Positions 38,110 through 46,157 of a DNA stretch of 64,000 nt are shown piece after piece. The stretch is taken from positions 89,115-153,114 of IMG/VR virus record IMGVR_UViG_3300028920_000034. One strand, given 5' to 3'. A program made the position numbers and the translations under genes. The notes under the pieces are model-generated. The model worked only from the letters and a program-made list of their open reading frames with translations. It did no database searches and was not told where the DNA came from. The DNA is from a virus. How positions within the stretch are numbered: the stretch's first letter is position 1; every line of letters starts with the position of its first letter.

Positions 38110-38447
38110 TAAACCGGCTCCCTTCCGGCTTCGCCCGCCATCGGGTCTGGCCACTTCTGGCTGCTCACGTGTCCGCAGTCATCGCACCTGGTGATCACCG
38201 TGCCACCCAGGTAGGCGTTCCCCTTGCGCTTGGGCATCGCCACCCCGGTGGTGGTGTTCTTGCTCCCGCACGCATCGCAGGAGACCGGCTCGCTGGCGCT
38301 GTAGGTGGGCTCCTGGGGTGGCTCCTGTTCGAACATCCGATTGCGCTCGTAGCACTCCCGGCAGACGGACAGGAGCCGCCCGGTGGTCTCGCCCTTCATC
38401 ACGGGGTTGTCGCAGTCCGTGAACGCGCACTTCGGTCGGTTGCTCAT
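38109..38447 (-). CDS. Double zinc-ribbon protein
   Basis: 112 residues. Pairs at C7/C12, CREC (about 29-32), CDAC (about 58-61) and CDDC (about 88-91) would form two ribbons. The second half has the order of TFIIS-like ribbons (NAYLGGTVITRCDDCGH). Overlaps the MCP-like gene upstream by ATGA. Confidence 0.55.
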   Translation of the reverse strand: MSNRPKCAFTDCDNPVMKGETTGRLLSVCRECYERNRMFEQEPPQEPTYSASEPVSCDACGSKNTTTGVAMPKRKGNAYLGGTVITRCDDCGHVSSQKWPDPMAGEAGREPV

Positions 38448-38902
38448 GGCAGCTCTCCCGGCGCCCCGCACCCGGGGCACCCGTTGACGTTGGGCAGGTA
38501 GGCGCGCCCGCAGTAGCCGCACGCCACGGCCGCCGGCCCGCGCTCGCCGGTCTCCTTGCCCATCGGCTCCACACCCACGGCCAGCATGTTCATGCAGTAG
38601 TCCGCCAGGAGCTGTGCCCCCGGGGCCGCGTTCTTGGCCAGCACCACGGACACCTGACCGCTCTGGTAGTCCACCGTACACCTGCCCCCGGCGTCCCCGT
38701 GGAGCTCGCCGTTGCCATCGGTGTCCTCGAGGCGCATCTTGCCGCGCTTACCCTTGATCGTGAGCACCAGCGTCTTGGGCACCACGGGCGTCCAGGTGAG
38801 CACCCCTTCCAGGTGAGCTTGCTTCTTGCCGGCTATGGCCACCGCCTCCTGGTAGACGTGCTCACTCGAGTAGTACCGGTCAAAAGACTGGATCAGGTTC
38901 AT
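38444..38902 (-). CDS. Stand-alone MCP insertion-domain homologue with C-terminal zinc ribbon
   Basis: 152 residues. Residues 3-107 align along their length with MCP residues 129-240: LIQSFDRYYSSEHVYQE against MIQNFDRFYSSERVYHE, then TWTPVVPK against DWFPVVPK, DTDGNGELHGD against DADGSGTLAGD, and YQSGQVSV against YASGDFNI. Residues 128-146 add CGYCGRAYLPNVNGCPGC, a ribbon absent from the MCP. The start overlaps its neighbour (ATGA). It is thus an isolated capsid domain expressed as a small protein. Options are a capsid decoration protein, an assembly regulator, or a decoy of the MCP. Confidence 0.8.
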   Translation of the reverse strand: MNLIQSFDRYYSSEHVYQEAVAIAGKKQAHLEGVLTWTPVVPKTLVLTIKGKRGKMRLEDTDGNGELHGDAGGRCTVDYQSGQVSVVLAKNAAPGAQLLADYCMNMLAVGVEPMGKETGERGPAAVACGYCGRAYLPNVNGCPGCGAPGELP

Positions 38903-39411
38903 CGCTTCGCTCCAGTCCCGGTCCCGCGCCGGAACCGGCCGTAGGCCACCCGGTAGTCCGGGTCCTTGAGGAGTCGCCCGGGGTCCCACCCGTCCGTCTC
39001 ACCACTGGCGTAGGCGATGATGGTGCCCTCCGCGGCGAGGCGCTTGGCGTGGTCCAGGTAGTACCGGCTGGCAGCCGTTCCGGTGGCCAGGAGCTCGCCC
39101 GTGTCCCGGTTGTAGCAGAGCTCCACGGTGGTGGGCTTGGGAGGCTCTGTGGGCTCCTCGAGCTCGGCCTCGATGGGCGCCGGTGGCGCTCGCCCGGTCT
39201 CGCCGGCCATTATGGGGACAATCTCCCCGTCCTCGAGCATCACCTCCACCCGGTCCGTAGCTGTCACATAGCTAGCATCCCCGGGCTTCATGAGGGGGCT
39301 GTCCGGCTCGAGCAAGTTGATCCCCGTAGTAAGCGCCCAGTCCACCTCCCTCTGAGTGAGCCCGGTGCCTGGCACCTTGGGCGATCCGGTCCACCTGTGG
39401 TTCTTGCTCAT
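38899..39411 (-). CDS. Hypothetical protein
   Basis: 170 residues. N-terminal helical half (TQREVDWALTTGINLLEPDS), an acidic Pro-rich linker near 75-95, then a mixed domain (TVELCYNRDTGELLATGTAA, TIIAYASGETDGWD). It has no zinc motif. Function unknown. Confidence 0.5.
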   Translation of the reverse strand: MSKNHRWTGSPKVPGTGLTQREVDWALTTGINLLEPDSPLMKPGDASYVTATDRVEVMLEDGEIVPIMAGETGRAPPAPIEAELEEPTEPPKPTTVELCYNRDTGELLATGTAASRYYLDHAKRLAAEGTIIAYASGETDGWDPGRLLKDPDYRVAYGRFRRGTGTGAKR

Positions 39412-39414
39412 GGC

Positions 39415-39690
39415 TTACCTTCCTCGAGGGCATCCCGGGCCGCGCCCTCCGCTTGGTACTTCGCGCTCCGAATGTTCATCCCATGGCCACACGTGGGTGA
39501 AAATGTGGCGCATCGGCCCCAGGTGAACCTCCCTCACCTCCACCCCGACCGCCTTGGCCACGTAGGCGATGGCCGCCATGGCAAGCTGTCCGCCATGGTG
39601 ACGGTCATCGTGCTCTGGGGTCCAGTTCTCCACAGTCACCTGGCGCTGGCGCTCCGCCGCGATCAGGTCCACTCCGCTTGCTCCGCTCAT
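39415..39690 (-). CDS. Conserved phage protein of the 'AERxRQ...EHDD' type
   Basis: 91 residues. LIAAERQRQVTVENWTPEHD followed by DRHHGGQLAMAAIAYVAKA matches a short helical family common in phages (DUF550-like). Its members keep E-R-x-R-Q, W-T-x-E-H-D-D and an Ala-rich helix. These resemble all-alpha NTP pyrophosphohydrolases, but activity here is not shown. Start overlaps the deoxyribosyltransferase-like gene (ATGA), consistent with nucleotide metabolism. Confidence 0.6.
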   Translation of the reverse strand: MSGASGVDLIAAERQRQVTVENWTPEHDDRHHGGQLAMAAIAYVAKAVGVEVREVHLGPMRHIFTHVWPWDEHSEREVPSGGRGPGCPRGR

Positions 39691-40079
39691 GGTCTCACTC
39701 CGTTCGGTTCTACCAGACTGATCTCGAGCACCAGCCGATCCGCTGCGTCCTGTGGGGACATGCCCACCAGGTCCACCACTGGCAGCCCCTTGGCCCGGGC
39801 CGTCTCCGCCTCGCCGGTCATCCCGGTGGACCACTGTGGGCCCACAGCGATCACTCCACCGAACAGGCCCACCAGGCGCCGGCCGATGGCCAGGGAGAGC
39901 TCTCTGTCCCCTGGATAGTGGTCGTCCATCCCGGCCGCCATGGCGTACCAGGGCGCCACGGCGTGAATCCCGGACCGGACCAGGGCCCGCTGGTAAGCCA
40001 GCACGGACGCCAGGTTCGCTTGTATCCCTGCGTGGGTCTTCGCGCCCACTGGGTGGGCGATGTACCAAAGCCGCTTCAT
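39687..40079 (-). CDS. Nucleoside 2-deoxyribosyltransferase-like protein (DUF4406 type)
   Basis: 130 residues. WYIAHPVGAKTHAGIQANLA at the start, then AVAPWYAMAAGMDDHYPGDR, then a beta strand GGVIAVGPQWSTGMTGEAET. This is the order of the 'hemi-Rossmann' deoxyribosyltransferase/DUF4406 family, where the YIAHPV...N motif and S-x-G-x-x-x-E form the nucleoside site. Probably acts on nucleosides or NAD-like molecules. Confidence 0.6.
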   Translation of the reverse strand: MKRLWYIAHPVGAKTHAGIQANLASVLAYQRALVRSGIHAVAPWYAMAAGMDDHYPGDRELSLAIGRRLVGLFGGVIAVGPQWSTGMTGEAETARAKGLPVVDLVGMSPQDAADRLVLEISLVEPNGVRP

Positions 40080-40083
40080 GGTT

Positions 40084-40383
40084 TCATGGTTCCTTGTCCT
40101 TGTGGCGCTCAGGGCGATCCCTCACCCGCGGCATGGGCTCCCGGAGCTTGCCCCAGGAGTCCACCCCGGGTGGGTCCATGAACCAGTCCTTGAGCCACTC
40201 GAATTGCTCGGCTGGCAGCGCCCGGATCACCTCGCCGCACTCCGCGCACACCCAGGCCGGCCCACCGCGATCCCACCACGGGCGCCCATCGTTGTCCTGG
40301 ACGTTGGTAGTCCGCATGAACGCCAGGCTTGCAGCGAGCTGGATCGTGTCCTTGTCGCACTGGTAGCAGAAGATGGTTTTCAT
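40084..40383 (-). CDS. Zinc-ribbon protein
   Basis: 99 residues from ATG 40383, which overlaps the upstream stop. CYQCDKDT at 6-13 and CAECGEVI at about 44-51 form a ribbon. A helical Trp/Phe-rich part and a basic tail follow (RVRDRPERHKDKEP). Confidence 0.55.
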   Translation of the reverse strand: MKTIFCYQCDKDTIQLAASLAFMRTTNVQDNDGRPWWDRGGPAWVCAECGEVIRALPAEQFEWLKDWFMDPPGVDSWGKLREPMPRVRDRPERHKDKEP

Positions 40384-41033
40384 GAACAGGTACAGCTCCT
40401 TCCGCACTCGGGACACGGCTCCAGGTTCCCTGGCCCGTTGTCCTTGCACGCCTGGCGCACCTCCATGGCGAACCCGCGGATGTTTCCGGCCACCAGGGTC
40501 CGCTCCCGGTCGCTCAGGGAGTCCATGGGGAGCCCGCTGATGTACTTCTCCACGTCCACGGGATCTGCATCCTCGTCCTCCATGGGTTCGGTCTCCGGAC
40601 CCACCAGCACCGCCCCGGCTTCCGCGAGGAGCTCGTCCCGCGCCTGGTAGCCGTCATCGGGGCCGCCGGACACCTCTGGCACCGTCACGTTCTCCAGTGG
40701 AGTCGCGATCACCCTGTGGTCCAGCTTCCCCACGGCCTCCCAGATGGGCTTCACGGCCGCCTCGAGCTCCGCCAGCCCGAGGGGTTGCCCCTCCGCTTCG
40801 ATGGCCGCGTTGCACGCCGCCTCCACCACGTCCAGGTAGGTCCGGTTGGCGCGCCCGCGCTCACAGGAGCGCCCATAGGCTTCGCCGTCCGCCAGGGCCC
40901 CGGCGATGGCCGCGCTGGTGTCGCCGTCCAGGGCTTCCTTCAGGCTTTCGTTCACCTGGCGCAGATGGGCGAGGAACCCCTTGAGCTCCTCCACGCGCGC
41001 CTCGAGTCGCTTGATCTTGTCCTGGTCACTCAT
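40380..41033 (-). CDS. Coiled-coil protein with C-terminal cysteine motif
   Basis: 217 residues. Residues 5-37 are a coiled coil (KIKRLEARVEELKGFLAHLR). The centre is acidic and helical. The end, CPECGRSCTC, is a half-ribbon that could pair in a dimer. Function unknown. Confidence 0.5.
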   Translation of the reverse strand: MSDQDKIKRLEARVEELKGFLAHLRQVNESLKEALDGDTSAAIAGALADGEAYGRSCERGRANRTYLDVVEAACNAAIEAEGQPLGLAELEAAVKPIWEAVGKLDHRVIATPLENVTVPEVSGGPDDGYQARDELLAEAGAVLVGPETEPMEDEDADPVDVEKYISGLPMDSLSDRERTLVAGNIRGFAMEVRQACKDNGPGNLEPCPECGRSCTCS

Positions 41034-41370
41034 GGTCCAGTGGTTCCTCCATCCCGCTCGGGCCGTACAGCCAGATCACCTCGCTCACCTTGATCCCGCC
41101 ATCGTAGTCGGTCCCGTAGTCGATGCTGTCGATGCGCTCGCTCCACAGGCATCCGCAGACCAGCGCCCCGGCCGCGTTGTCCGGGATGCCACCCGGCTCA
41201 TCCGCCAGCACGTCCCGGAGCTCCTCCTCGAGCTCGGTTTCGTTGTCGAACCACGGCACGTCATGGGCCGCAGTGGCAGCCATGTTCACGATGATCCACG
41301 TCTGTGGTTCCTCTGGGTCTGGCCCCAGCCAGAGCCACACCGGCTGACTTTGGTGGTACGCCTGGCTCAT
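41026..41370 (-). CDS. Hypothetical acidic protein
   Basis: 114 residues, ATG at 41370. Acidic and Trp-rich, with a helix (ETELEEELRDVLADEPGG) and CGC near residue 73. No domain recognised. Overlaps the neighbours on both sides. Confidence 0.5.
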   Translation of the reverse strand: MSQAYHQSQPVWLWLGPDPEEPQTWIIVNMAATAAHDVPWFDNETELEEELRDVLADEPGGIPDNAAGALVCGCLWSERIDSIDYGTDYDGGIKVSEVIWLYGPSGMEEPLDHE

Positions 41371-41657
41371 GGCTTGGAACCTCCATCGCCATCCGGCCCC
41401 TCGAAGTAGCCCGTGTGCCACGGCGCGTGGAACCGATACGGATCGCTCACGCTGGGCAGCGTGGAGAGCTTCGGAAACCCCGGGGGCTTGAGGTTCATGT
41501 GGATCGTCTTCTGGGCCTCGCTCACGTGTAGCCGGGCCGTGTCGCACGCATCGGAGCCATGCTTCGATCCGTCCCGCGCGTAGTCCTGGGAGAGCTCCAT
41601 GAGCTCAATCTGGATCTGGGCCAGGCGCATCATGATGCTAGTCGCCCGCTTGATCAT
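41367..41657 (-). CDS. Hypothetical protein
   Basis: 96 residues. An N-terminal helix (SIMMRLAQIQIELMELSQDY), a helical middle (HVSEAQKTIHMNLKP) and a Pro/His-rich tail. No family recognised. Overlaps the start of its neighbour. Confidence 0.45.
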   Translation of the reverse strand: MIKRATSIMMRLAQIQIELMELSQDYARDGSKHGSDACDTARLHVSEAQKTIHMNLKPPGFPKLSTLPSVSDPYRFHAPWHTGYFEGPDGDGGSKP

Positions 41658-43056
41658 CGCCGTCCTCCTTGGTTGCCGCCGGGTGGCGGAGGGCCACCCT
41701 GGCCGCGTCCGCCAGACTCACCACGCTGATGGCCCACCAGCCGCACGTTCCGATCCCGCGCCCCAGGCCAGCGCACGTGAACGCCCAGGCGAAATCCAGG
41801 CTCCCCTCCGGCACCTGGGCCTCTATCATCACCGGCTTGCCGCACTCCGGGCAGCCGTTCCGTAGCACGCTGTCCACCAGGGTGTACGGGTCCAGCTCGC
41901 CGTCCAGCACCGGCTTGCCTGGTGGTGGGTGGAGCTGGTCTCGGAGGCGCCCGTTCTCCTCGTACAGCCGGCCCACCGTCTTGACCAGCCGCTCCCTCAC
42001 CTGGGCCTCCGTGTCCGGCGTCTGGAACCGGCCGCACGCCGGACAGAGCCCGTTGGAGCCGTTGTCCCCGCACACCTGGCAGCCCACCTTGCCCGACTTG
42101 GCTTCCCTGAGTTCGGCCCGGGCCTCCTCGAGCTCGGTGGCCAGCGTCACGCACGTCCCGGGGCACGGCTGTCCATCGTGGGTGAGGTAGAGCTTGTCCC
42201 GGGTGGCCTGGTCCATCTCCTCCACGGTGCGGACAGCCACATCCTTCACGTCCTCAAAGGACAGAAGCATGTTGCCCGATAGGTGGGTGTGGAGCTCCAG
42301 GGTGTCCTGGTCCTTGGCGTGGCCCACCAGGTGATCCATGGACTCCCAGTTCACATCCGCACCACCATCGCCCCGATCCCGCACCTTCACGATGCTCGCC
42401 TGGAGCGGCGTATAGGGGGTCATGGGCGACATGATGCCTTGCTCCATGCCCGGGATGATCACCGGGAGCACCACGCCGTCCCCCAGGACAACATGGCCCA
42501 CCAGGCCGCCCTGGCGCCGCGCCTGGTCCGAGTTGATGGCCAGGGGCACATGGACCACCGGCTCGCCGCCAGGGCTTCCCAGGGTCACCTCGCTGGCCTC
42601 GAGGGTCACGGTGCCATCGTCCCCGAGGCCCACCCGCGCCACGGGGATCTCCTTGTCCTCCTGTGGCGCGTACTCCATGCCCAGGTCTGGGTTGCGCTTC
42701 GGCTCCTCCATGGGCCCGAGGCCCACCAGCTCGCGCGCCCCGTTCATCGCCTCCCAGAGCTCCCCATCGGACACCGTGGGCTTGAGGCCCACGTGCTCCC
42801 TGGCCGCCTGGAGCTCGGGGCTGTTCAGGGCTTCGGAGAGCTCCCTGTGAACCGCGTCCGCCAGGCTGGTGATGCCCTTGTGTCCAGGATGCGTAGGCGT
42901 GGGGCTTTCCTCGAGTCGCATCCCAGCCTGGCACCATTCCTTGCCGCACTTGGGGCACCGCCAGTCTGCGAACCCGGCAATCTTGGCGAGCTCCACCCGG
43001 CACTCCGGACAGCTCGGCTGGGCTTGCTTGCCGCTCCACTTCTTAGTTGGGGCCAT
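41638..43056 (-). CDS. Large multi-zinc-ribbon protein
   Basis: 472 residues. The start is ATG 43056, with GGAGG five bases before it. Ribbon 1 is CPEC (16-19) with CPKC (34-37). A helical, acidic central part follows, then a beta-rich segment (about 150-240). Ribbon 2 is CQVC...CPAC near 325-340, a coiled segment follows, and ribbon 3 is near 395 (CPECGKPVMI...CAGLG). The modular build suggests a scaffold or nucleic-acid-binding protein. It is the largest gene in this stretch. Confidence 0.5.
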   Translation of the reverse strand: MAPTKKWSGKQAQPSCPECRVELAKIAGFADWRCPKCGKEWCQAGMRLEESPTPTHPGHKGITSLADAVHRELSEALNSPELQAAREHVGLKPTVSDGELWEAMNGARELVGLGPMEEPKRNPDLGMEYAPQEDKEIPVARVGLGDDGTVTLEASEVTLGSPGGEPVVHVPLAINSDQARRQGGLVGHVVLGDGVVLPVIIPGMEQGIMSPMTPYTPLQASIVKVRDRGDGGADVNWESMDHLVGHAKDQDTLELHTHLSGNMLLSFEDVKDVAVRTVEEMDQATRDKLYLTHDGQPCPGTCVTLATELEEARAELREAKSGKVGCQVCGDNGSNGLCPACGRFQTPDTEAQVRERLVKTVGRLYEENGRLRDQLHPPPGKPVLDGELDPYTLVDSVLRNGCPECGKPVMIEAQVPEGSLDFAWAFTCAGLGRGIGTCGWWAISVVSLADAARVALRHPAATKEDGDDQAGD

Positions 43057-43408
43057 GGTCCCCTCCTTTACCGCCATCGATCACGGTGGGAGTCCACCGC
43101 TGGGCACTGCTCTCCTCGGTGCTCTCCCCGTGGAGCTGCACCTGCACCACGGCGTCCCACGGCACCGAGCACCACCGGTAGCCCTCGCCAAAGCGTAGCG
43201 TCCCGCTGATGGCCTCCTGGGTACACTCCAGGTCCATGATCGGGGTAGGCGCATTGCGCCCGAAGTCCAGAGCCAGCACCTCGCCGCCACGGAACCGCTC
43301 CGGCACCACCACGCCTTCGGCTTCCAGGCGAAACGCCACGCGCACCATGTAGCCCTTGTTCAGGCCCTCCATGATCGCCGCCCGAGCTCGCTCGCCTTTC
43401 TCGCTCAT
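43043..43408 (-). CDS. SspB-like ClpXP adaptor homologue
   Basis: 121 residues. VRVAFRLEAEGVVVPERFRG, EVLALDFGRNAPTPIMDLEC, then EAISGTLRFGEGYRWCSVPW and DAVVQV follow the strand order of the SspB fold, especially the alpha/delta-proteobacterial type (I-P-D-L-x-V...G-I-S-G-T-L-S-F...V-P-W-x-A-V). SspB delivers ssrA-tagged and other substrates to ClpXP. The C-terminus lacks the usual Leu-Arg-Val-Val-like ClpX-docking tail. If so, it may bind substrates without delivering them, or use another docking site. Confidence 0.5.
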   Translation of the reverse strand: MSEKGERARAAIMEGLNKGYMVRVAFRLEAEGVVVPERFRGGEVLALDFGRNAPTPIMDLECTQEAISGTLRFGEGYRWCSVPWDAVVQVQLHGESTEESSAQRWTPTVIDGGKGGDHGPN

Positions 43409-43761
43409 CGCTCCCACATCCTTCCTGTGGCCCGCTGGTAGGCTTCGCGCACCATGTCCGGCCACCAGGGTGGCCCCTTCATGTAGGTCTCCATGCAGTC
43501 CAGCGTCCGCTTGCACTCGGGGCACGCCCCGTTCGGCGGACCCTCCATCCAGCGCACCTGGCCGCAGAACCCACACCGGCGGTAGCCGTCCTTGCGCCCC
43601 GGCCACCACCGGCGAGGGATGTTGATCGTCACCCCGGGCAGCGGCCGGAGGTGGGTCACCTGTGGGCTCCACCAACGCGCCGGACGCCAGTTGTATCGAT
43701 CCAGCCCGTACACGTTCACGGAAACAGGCCCGATGTTCACGGATAGCAGGTTCTTGTTCAC
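43405..43761 (-). CDS. Zinc-ribbon protein, GTG start
   Basis: 118 residues from GTG 43761, which overlaps the upstream stop (GTGA). CGFCGQVRW at about 65-73 and CPECKRTL at about 81-88 form a ribbon. The N-terminal half is beta-like (NLLSVNIGPVSVNVYGLDRY). Confidence 0.55.
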   Translation of the reverse strand: MNKNLLSVNIGPVSVNVYGLDRYNWRPARWWSPQVTHLRPLPGVTINIPRRWWPGRKDGYRRCGFCGQVRWMEGPPNGACPECKRTLDCMETYMKGPPWWPDMVREAYQRATGRMWER

Positions 43762-43991
43762 AGCTTCCCTCCGCTTGGTGGCAGCCCGAAGGGGTTGTCT
43801 TCGATGGCCAGGTGCCACCACTTGAAGTCCTCCGCCTTCACCGGCCACCATCGGCCGCACTCGCACTCCCAGCCGATGCGATCCACGTCCCTGTTCTTGC
43901 TCAAGCTGTAGACCGGCTTTGCTCCCTCTCGCCCACAGTCCCAGCACACCCCGCCGATCTGTAGCGTCTTGTGAACACCTCGCTTGGCCAT
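43758..43991 (-). CDS. Zinc-ribbon protein
   Basis: 77 residues. CWDCGREG at 16-23 and CECGRWWP at about 43-50 form a ribbon followed by a Trp-rich helix. Overlaps at both ends. Confidence 0.55.
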   Translation of the reverse strand: MAKRGVHKTLQIGGVCWDCGREGAKPVYSLSKNRDVDRIGWECECGRWWPVKAEDFKWWHLAIEDNPFGLPPSGGKL

Positions 43992-44179
43992 CACGGCCTC
44001 CCTTCGGGCCACGGTGGCCCACCCTGGCAGTACGGGTCCACGTCGCCCCAGTCCTCCACAGGGGGGCATCCGCACTCGAAGACGTGAGCATCGTGGATCC
44101 GGCACCAGTAGTCCTCGCAGTTGTCGCATGGGATCCACGCCGGGTAGCACTGGCCCTCCGCTGTGGTCTCTGGTCTCAC
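43991..44179 (-). CDS. Small cysteine-rich protein, GTG start
   Basis: 62 residues. Cysteines at about 11, 18, 21, 26, 36, 38 and 51 (PCDNCEDYWC; ECGCPPV) with a His between suggest a zinc-binding miniprotein. The GTG overlaps the upstream TGA. Confidence 0.5.
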   Translation of the reverse strand: MRPETTAEGQCYPAWIPCDNCEDYWCRIHDAHVFECGCPPVEDWGDVDPYCQGGPPWPEGRP

Positions 44180-44673
44180 GCCTTGCCCTCCACCGCCAGC
44201 ATCACCCTGGCCACCGGCCGCTGGCACTTCGGGCAGACCGGCTCCTCCTGGTAGCTGTCGCCCAGGAACCCTTGCTCGCACACCTCGCACTCGAGCTCCC
44301 TGGGTTCACCCTGGGCGTATGGATGGCCAGGCGGGGGCGGATGCAAGTCCTGAACCCCGGCGATGCCCACCGCGTTGCCGTAGTAGTCCGTGGCCAGCCA
44401 CACCACGCTCCTCGAGGATTCGGCGCCGGCCACTAGGCCCTCCGCCGGTGTCCCCTTGAACGCATCCGGGTGGAACGGGTCCCGGGCAAGCTCCCAGTGG
44501 TCTGGCGCGGAAAGGACCCAGAACATGCTCGGCGGATAGGCCACCAGGAGCTCCTCTGGCGAGCTGTAGCTGTCCTCCCTGCCCGTCGCCGTCACCACCT
44601 CCACCTTGCCTTCCAGGATCTCCCCGCGCGCCACCTCGCGGCCGTTCCAGCCCTCTGTGATGGTGATCAGCAT
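44176..44673 (-). CDS. Protein with beta N-terminus and C-terminal zinc ribbon
   Basis: 165 residues. The N-terminal 110 residues are beta-rich (LITITEGWNGREVARGEILE; VVWLATDYYGNAVGIAGVQD). CEVCEQGF and CPKCQRPV at about 130-155 form a ribbon. Function unknown. Confidence 0.55.
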   Translation of the reverse strand: MLITITEGWNGREVARGEILEGKVEVVTATGREDSYSSPEELLVAYPPSMFWVLSAPDHWELARDPFHPDAFKGTPAEGLVAGAESSRSVVWLATDYYGNAVGIAGVQDLHPPPPGHPYAQGEPRELECEVCEQGFLGDSYQEEPVCPKCQRPVARVMLAVEGKA

Positions 44674-45032
44674 CCGTCGCCTCGCTTCCCTGGAGTGAAC
44701 ACGTCCTGCCTCCCTCGCTCCATGTGAGCCACCAGGTCCACGCCCCAGACCCTCTGCGCCACGTCCACCCAGTTGCCGAGCCCAACGGCGCGCCCTGGAT
44801 TCTCTTCGTGCCACGCTTGAGCCCGCTTCGTGGCCTCCGCGGCAATCTCCTGGGCCGCGCTGAATGGCATCCCGATGAGGGGTGAACTCAGGTCCCCGCT
44901 GGCGAACCTGGTGTTGGCTTTGCCCACCATTTTCAGCACGCCGGCACAAGTCTCGCACACGGGCGCGCCCGCCCACGCGGCGCCGTCCCACCTGGTGTCC
45001 AGGCCATCGTCTCCGCACTGTGAGCACTTCAT
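44667..45032 (-). CDS. Zinc-ribbon protein with helical C-terminus
   Basis: 121 residues. CSQCGDDG at 3-10 and CETCAGVL at 26-33 form a compact ribbon. A helical part (AQEIAAEATKRAQAWHEENP) and a basic tail follow. ATGA overlap with the next gene upstream. Confidence 0.55.
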   Translation of the reverse strand: MKCSQCGDDGLDTRWDGAAWAGAPVCETCAGVLKMVGKANTRFASGDLSSPLIGMPFSAAQEIAAEATKRAQAWHEENPGRAVGLGNWVDVAQRVWGVDLVAHMERGRQDVFTPGKRGDGC

Positions 45033-45295
45033 CGCTTTCGCTCCACCAGCTCCACCGTGGCCATGGCGTCCAACATCCGGCCAATGGCCATCACGTTCTT
45101 GTCGGTGAACCGGACGCGCATCGTCACGTCCATGGACTCCACCGCGCCATCGTGGTCGAATCTCCGTTCCACGTTGTGGATAAACCCCACCGCCCCACGC
45201 TGTCCCGCGCGCACCGAAGGCGGCTCCTTCCCCTCGAGCCGCGCCAGCGCCGCATCGAACAGCGCCTGGTCATCGATCACGTACTCAGCACACAT
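45029..45295 (-). CDS. Hypothetical protein
   Basis: 88 residues. Helix (QALFDAALARLEGK), a beta hairpin (VDVTMRVRF-like), and a helix at the end (GRMLDAMATVELVER). No cysteine motif. No family recognised. Confidence 0.5.
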   Translation of the reverse strand: MCAEYVIDDQALFDAALARLEGKEPPSVRAGQRGAVGFIHNVERRFDHDGAVESMDVTMRVRFTDKNVMAIGRMLDAMATVELVERKR

Positions 45296-45587
45296 CGTAC
45301 TCGCTCCTGTGATTGCCGCCGCCCCGGTCATACTGGAGAGCCGCTCGCAGAACAAAGCGCACGTCCTTGGGCAGTAGCATCGGCTGTCGGCACCCGTCTG
45401 GCTCCCAGGGGTGGCCCATCGCCCCGCACGCACCGTAGGGCACCACGGTCCGCTTGCGGAGGATCACCTTCACACGCCCGCGCTCGTCCAGCCAGCTCGG
45501 GGGGATCCCCCTGGTGGACGGAACGCGCCGCTTCTTGTTCCCGCAGAACCAGCACCTCACGGTGCGCCGCTTGGGTTTCAATTCCAT
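45285..45587 (-). CDS. Zinc-finger-like basic protein
   Basis: 100 residues. Basic N-terminus (KPKRRTVRCWFCGNKKRR) with CWFC at 12-15, then C54 and H59/C66. The middle is rich in Lys and Arg. Possibly nucleic-acid-binding. Confidence 0.5.
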   Translation of the reverse strand: MELKPKRRTVRCWFCGNKKRRVPSTRGIPPSWLDERGRVKVILRKRTVVPYGACGAMGHPWEPDGCRQPMLLPKDVRFVLRAALQYDRGGGNHRSEYDVC

Positions 45588-45793
45588 CGCTCCTTGTCTG
45601 GCTCCGGTGGTGGCTCCGAGATCACATCGTACCGGTTCACGGACCCCTCGCGGAGCACCTGGTAGGCACACTTCTCGGCACGCTCCAGGTAGTCCTTGAC
45701 CGCCTCTGCCCGGCGCCGCTCCGCCACGGACCACACCCACAGGCCAGCTACCACCGCAGCGAGCACCAAGATCAGCACCGCCGCGACGATCAT
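45578..45793 (-). CDS. Membrane-anchored small protein
   Basis: 71 residues. N-terminal transmembrane segment (IVAAVLILVLAAVVAGLWVW), then a charged helix (AERRRAEAVKDYLERAEKCA), so the C-terminus is probably cytoplasmic or periplasmic with a coiled helix. This resembles inner-membrane spanin layout, but no partner is adjacent. Confidence 0.55.
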   Translation of the reverse strand: MIVAAVLILVLAAVVAGLWVWSVAERRRAEAVKDYLERAEKCAYQVLREGSVNRYDVISEPPPEPDKERWN

Positions 45794-46023
45794 GGCATTG
45801 GCTCCACGGCGTCCCTGGGCACCTCGAGCTGGATCGTGATCGTGCGCCCGCGCCCGGGCCGCTTTCGCATGAACGGGGAGCCGTCCTCCGGTGGCCCTTC
45901 CACCACCTCGGTTTCGACCTTCACCTCGGTGATCTCAGCGCCTCCCTTGAGGTAGGCGTCCAAGGTCCCAACCACGTCATCGCGCCGCTCCTGGGTGGTC
46001 ATCTTCCGCATGGACATTTTCAT
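45790..46023 (-). CDS. Hypothetical protein
   Basis: 77 residues. The ATG at 46023 overlaps the upstream stop and was preferred over a GTG six bases earlier. A helical N-terminus and a beta-rich C-terminus (RTITIQLEVPRDAV). No family recognised. Confidence 0.5.
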   Translation of the reverse strand: MKMSMRKMTTQERRDDVVGTLDAYLKGGAEITEVKVETEVVEGPPEDGSPFMRKRPGRGRTITIQLEVPRDAVEPMP

Positions 46024-46157
46024 CTGCACCGCTTCACCTCCTCCGCCATGGTGAGAGCCAGAGCCACGGGGAACAGCGCCACGGCTAGACCGAACCAGAG
46101 CCCCGCCTTGGCCACGTGACCGGCCGCCTTGAGCCAGTCCATGGATTCAGCCGTCAT
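46020..46157 (-). CDS. Small membrane protein
   Basis: 45 residues from ATG 46157, with GAGG six bases upstream. One hydrophobic segment, AGLWFGLAVALFPVALALTM, followed by EEVKRCR. Confidence 0.5.
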   Translation of the reverse strand: MTAESMDWLKAAGHVAKAGLWFGLAVALFPVALALTMAEEVKRCR

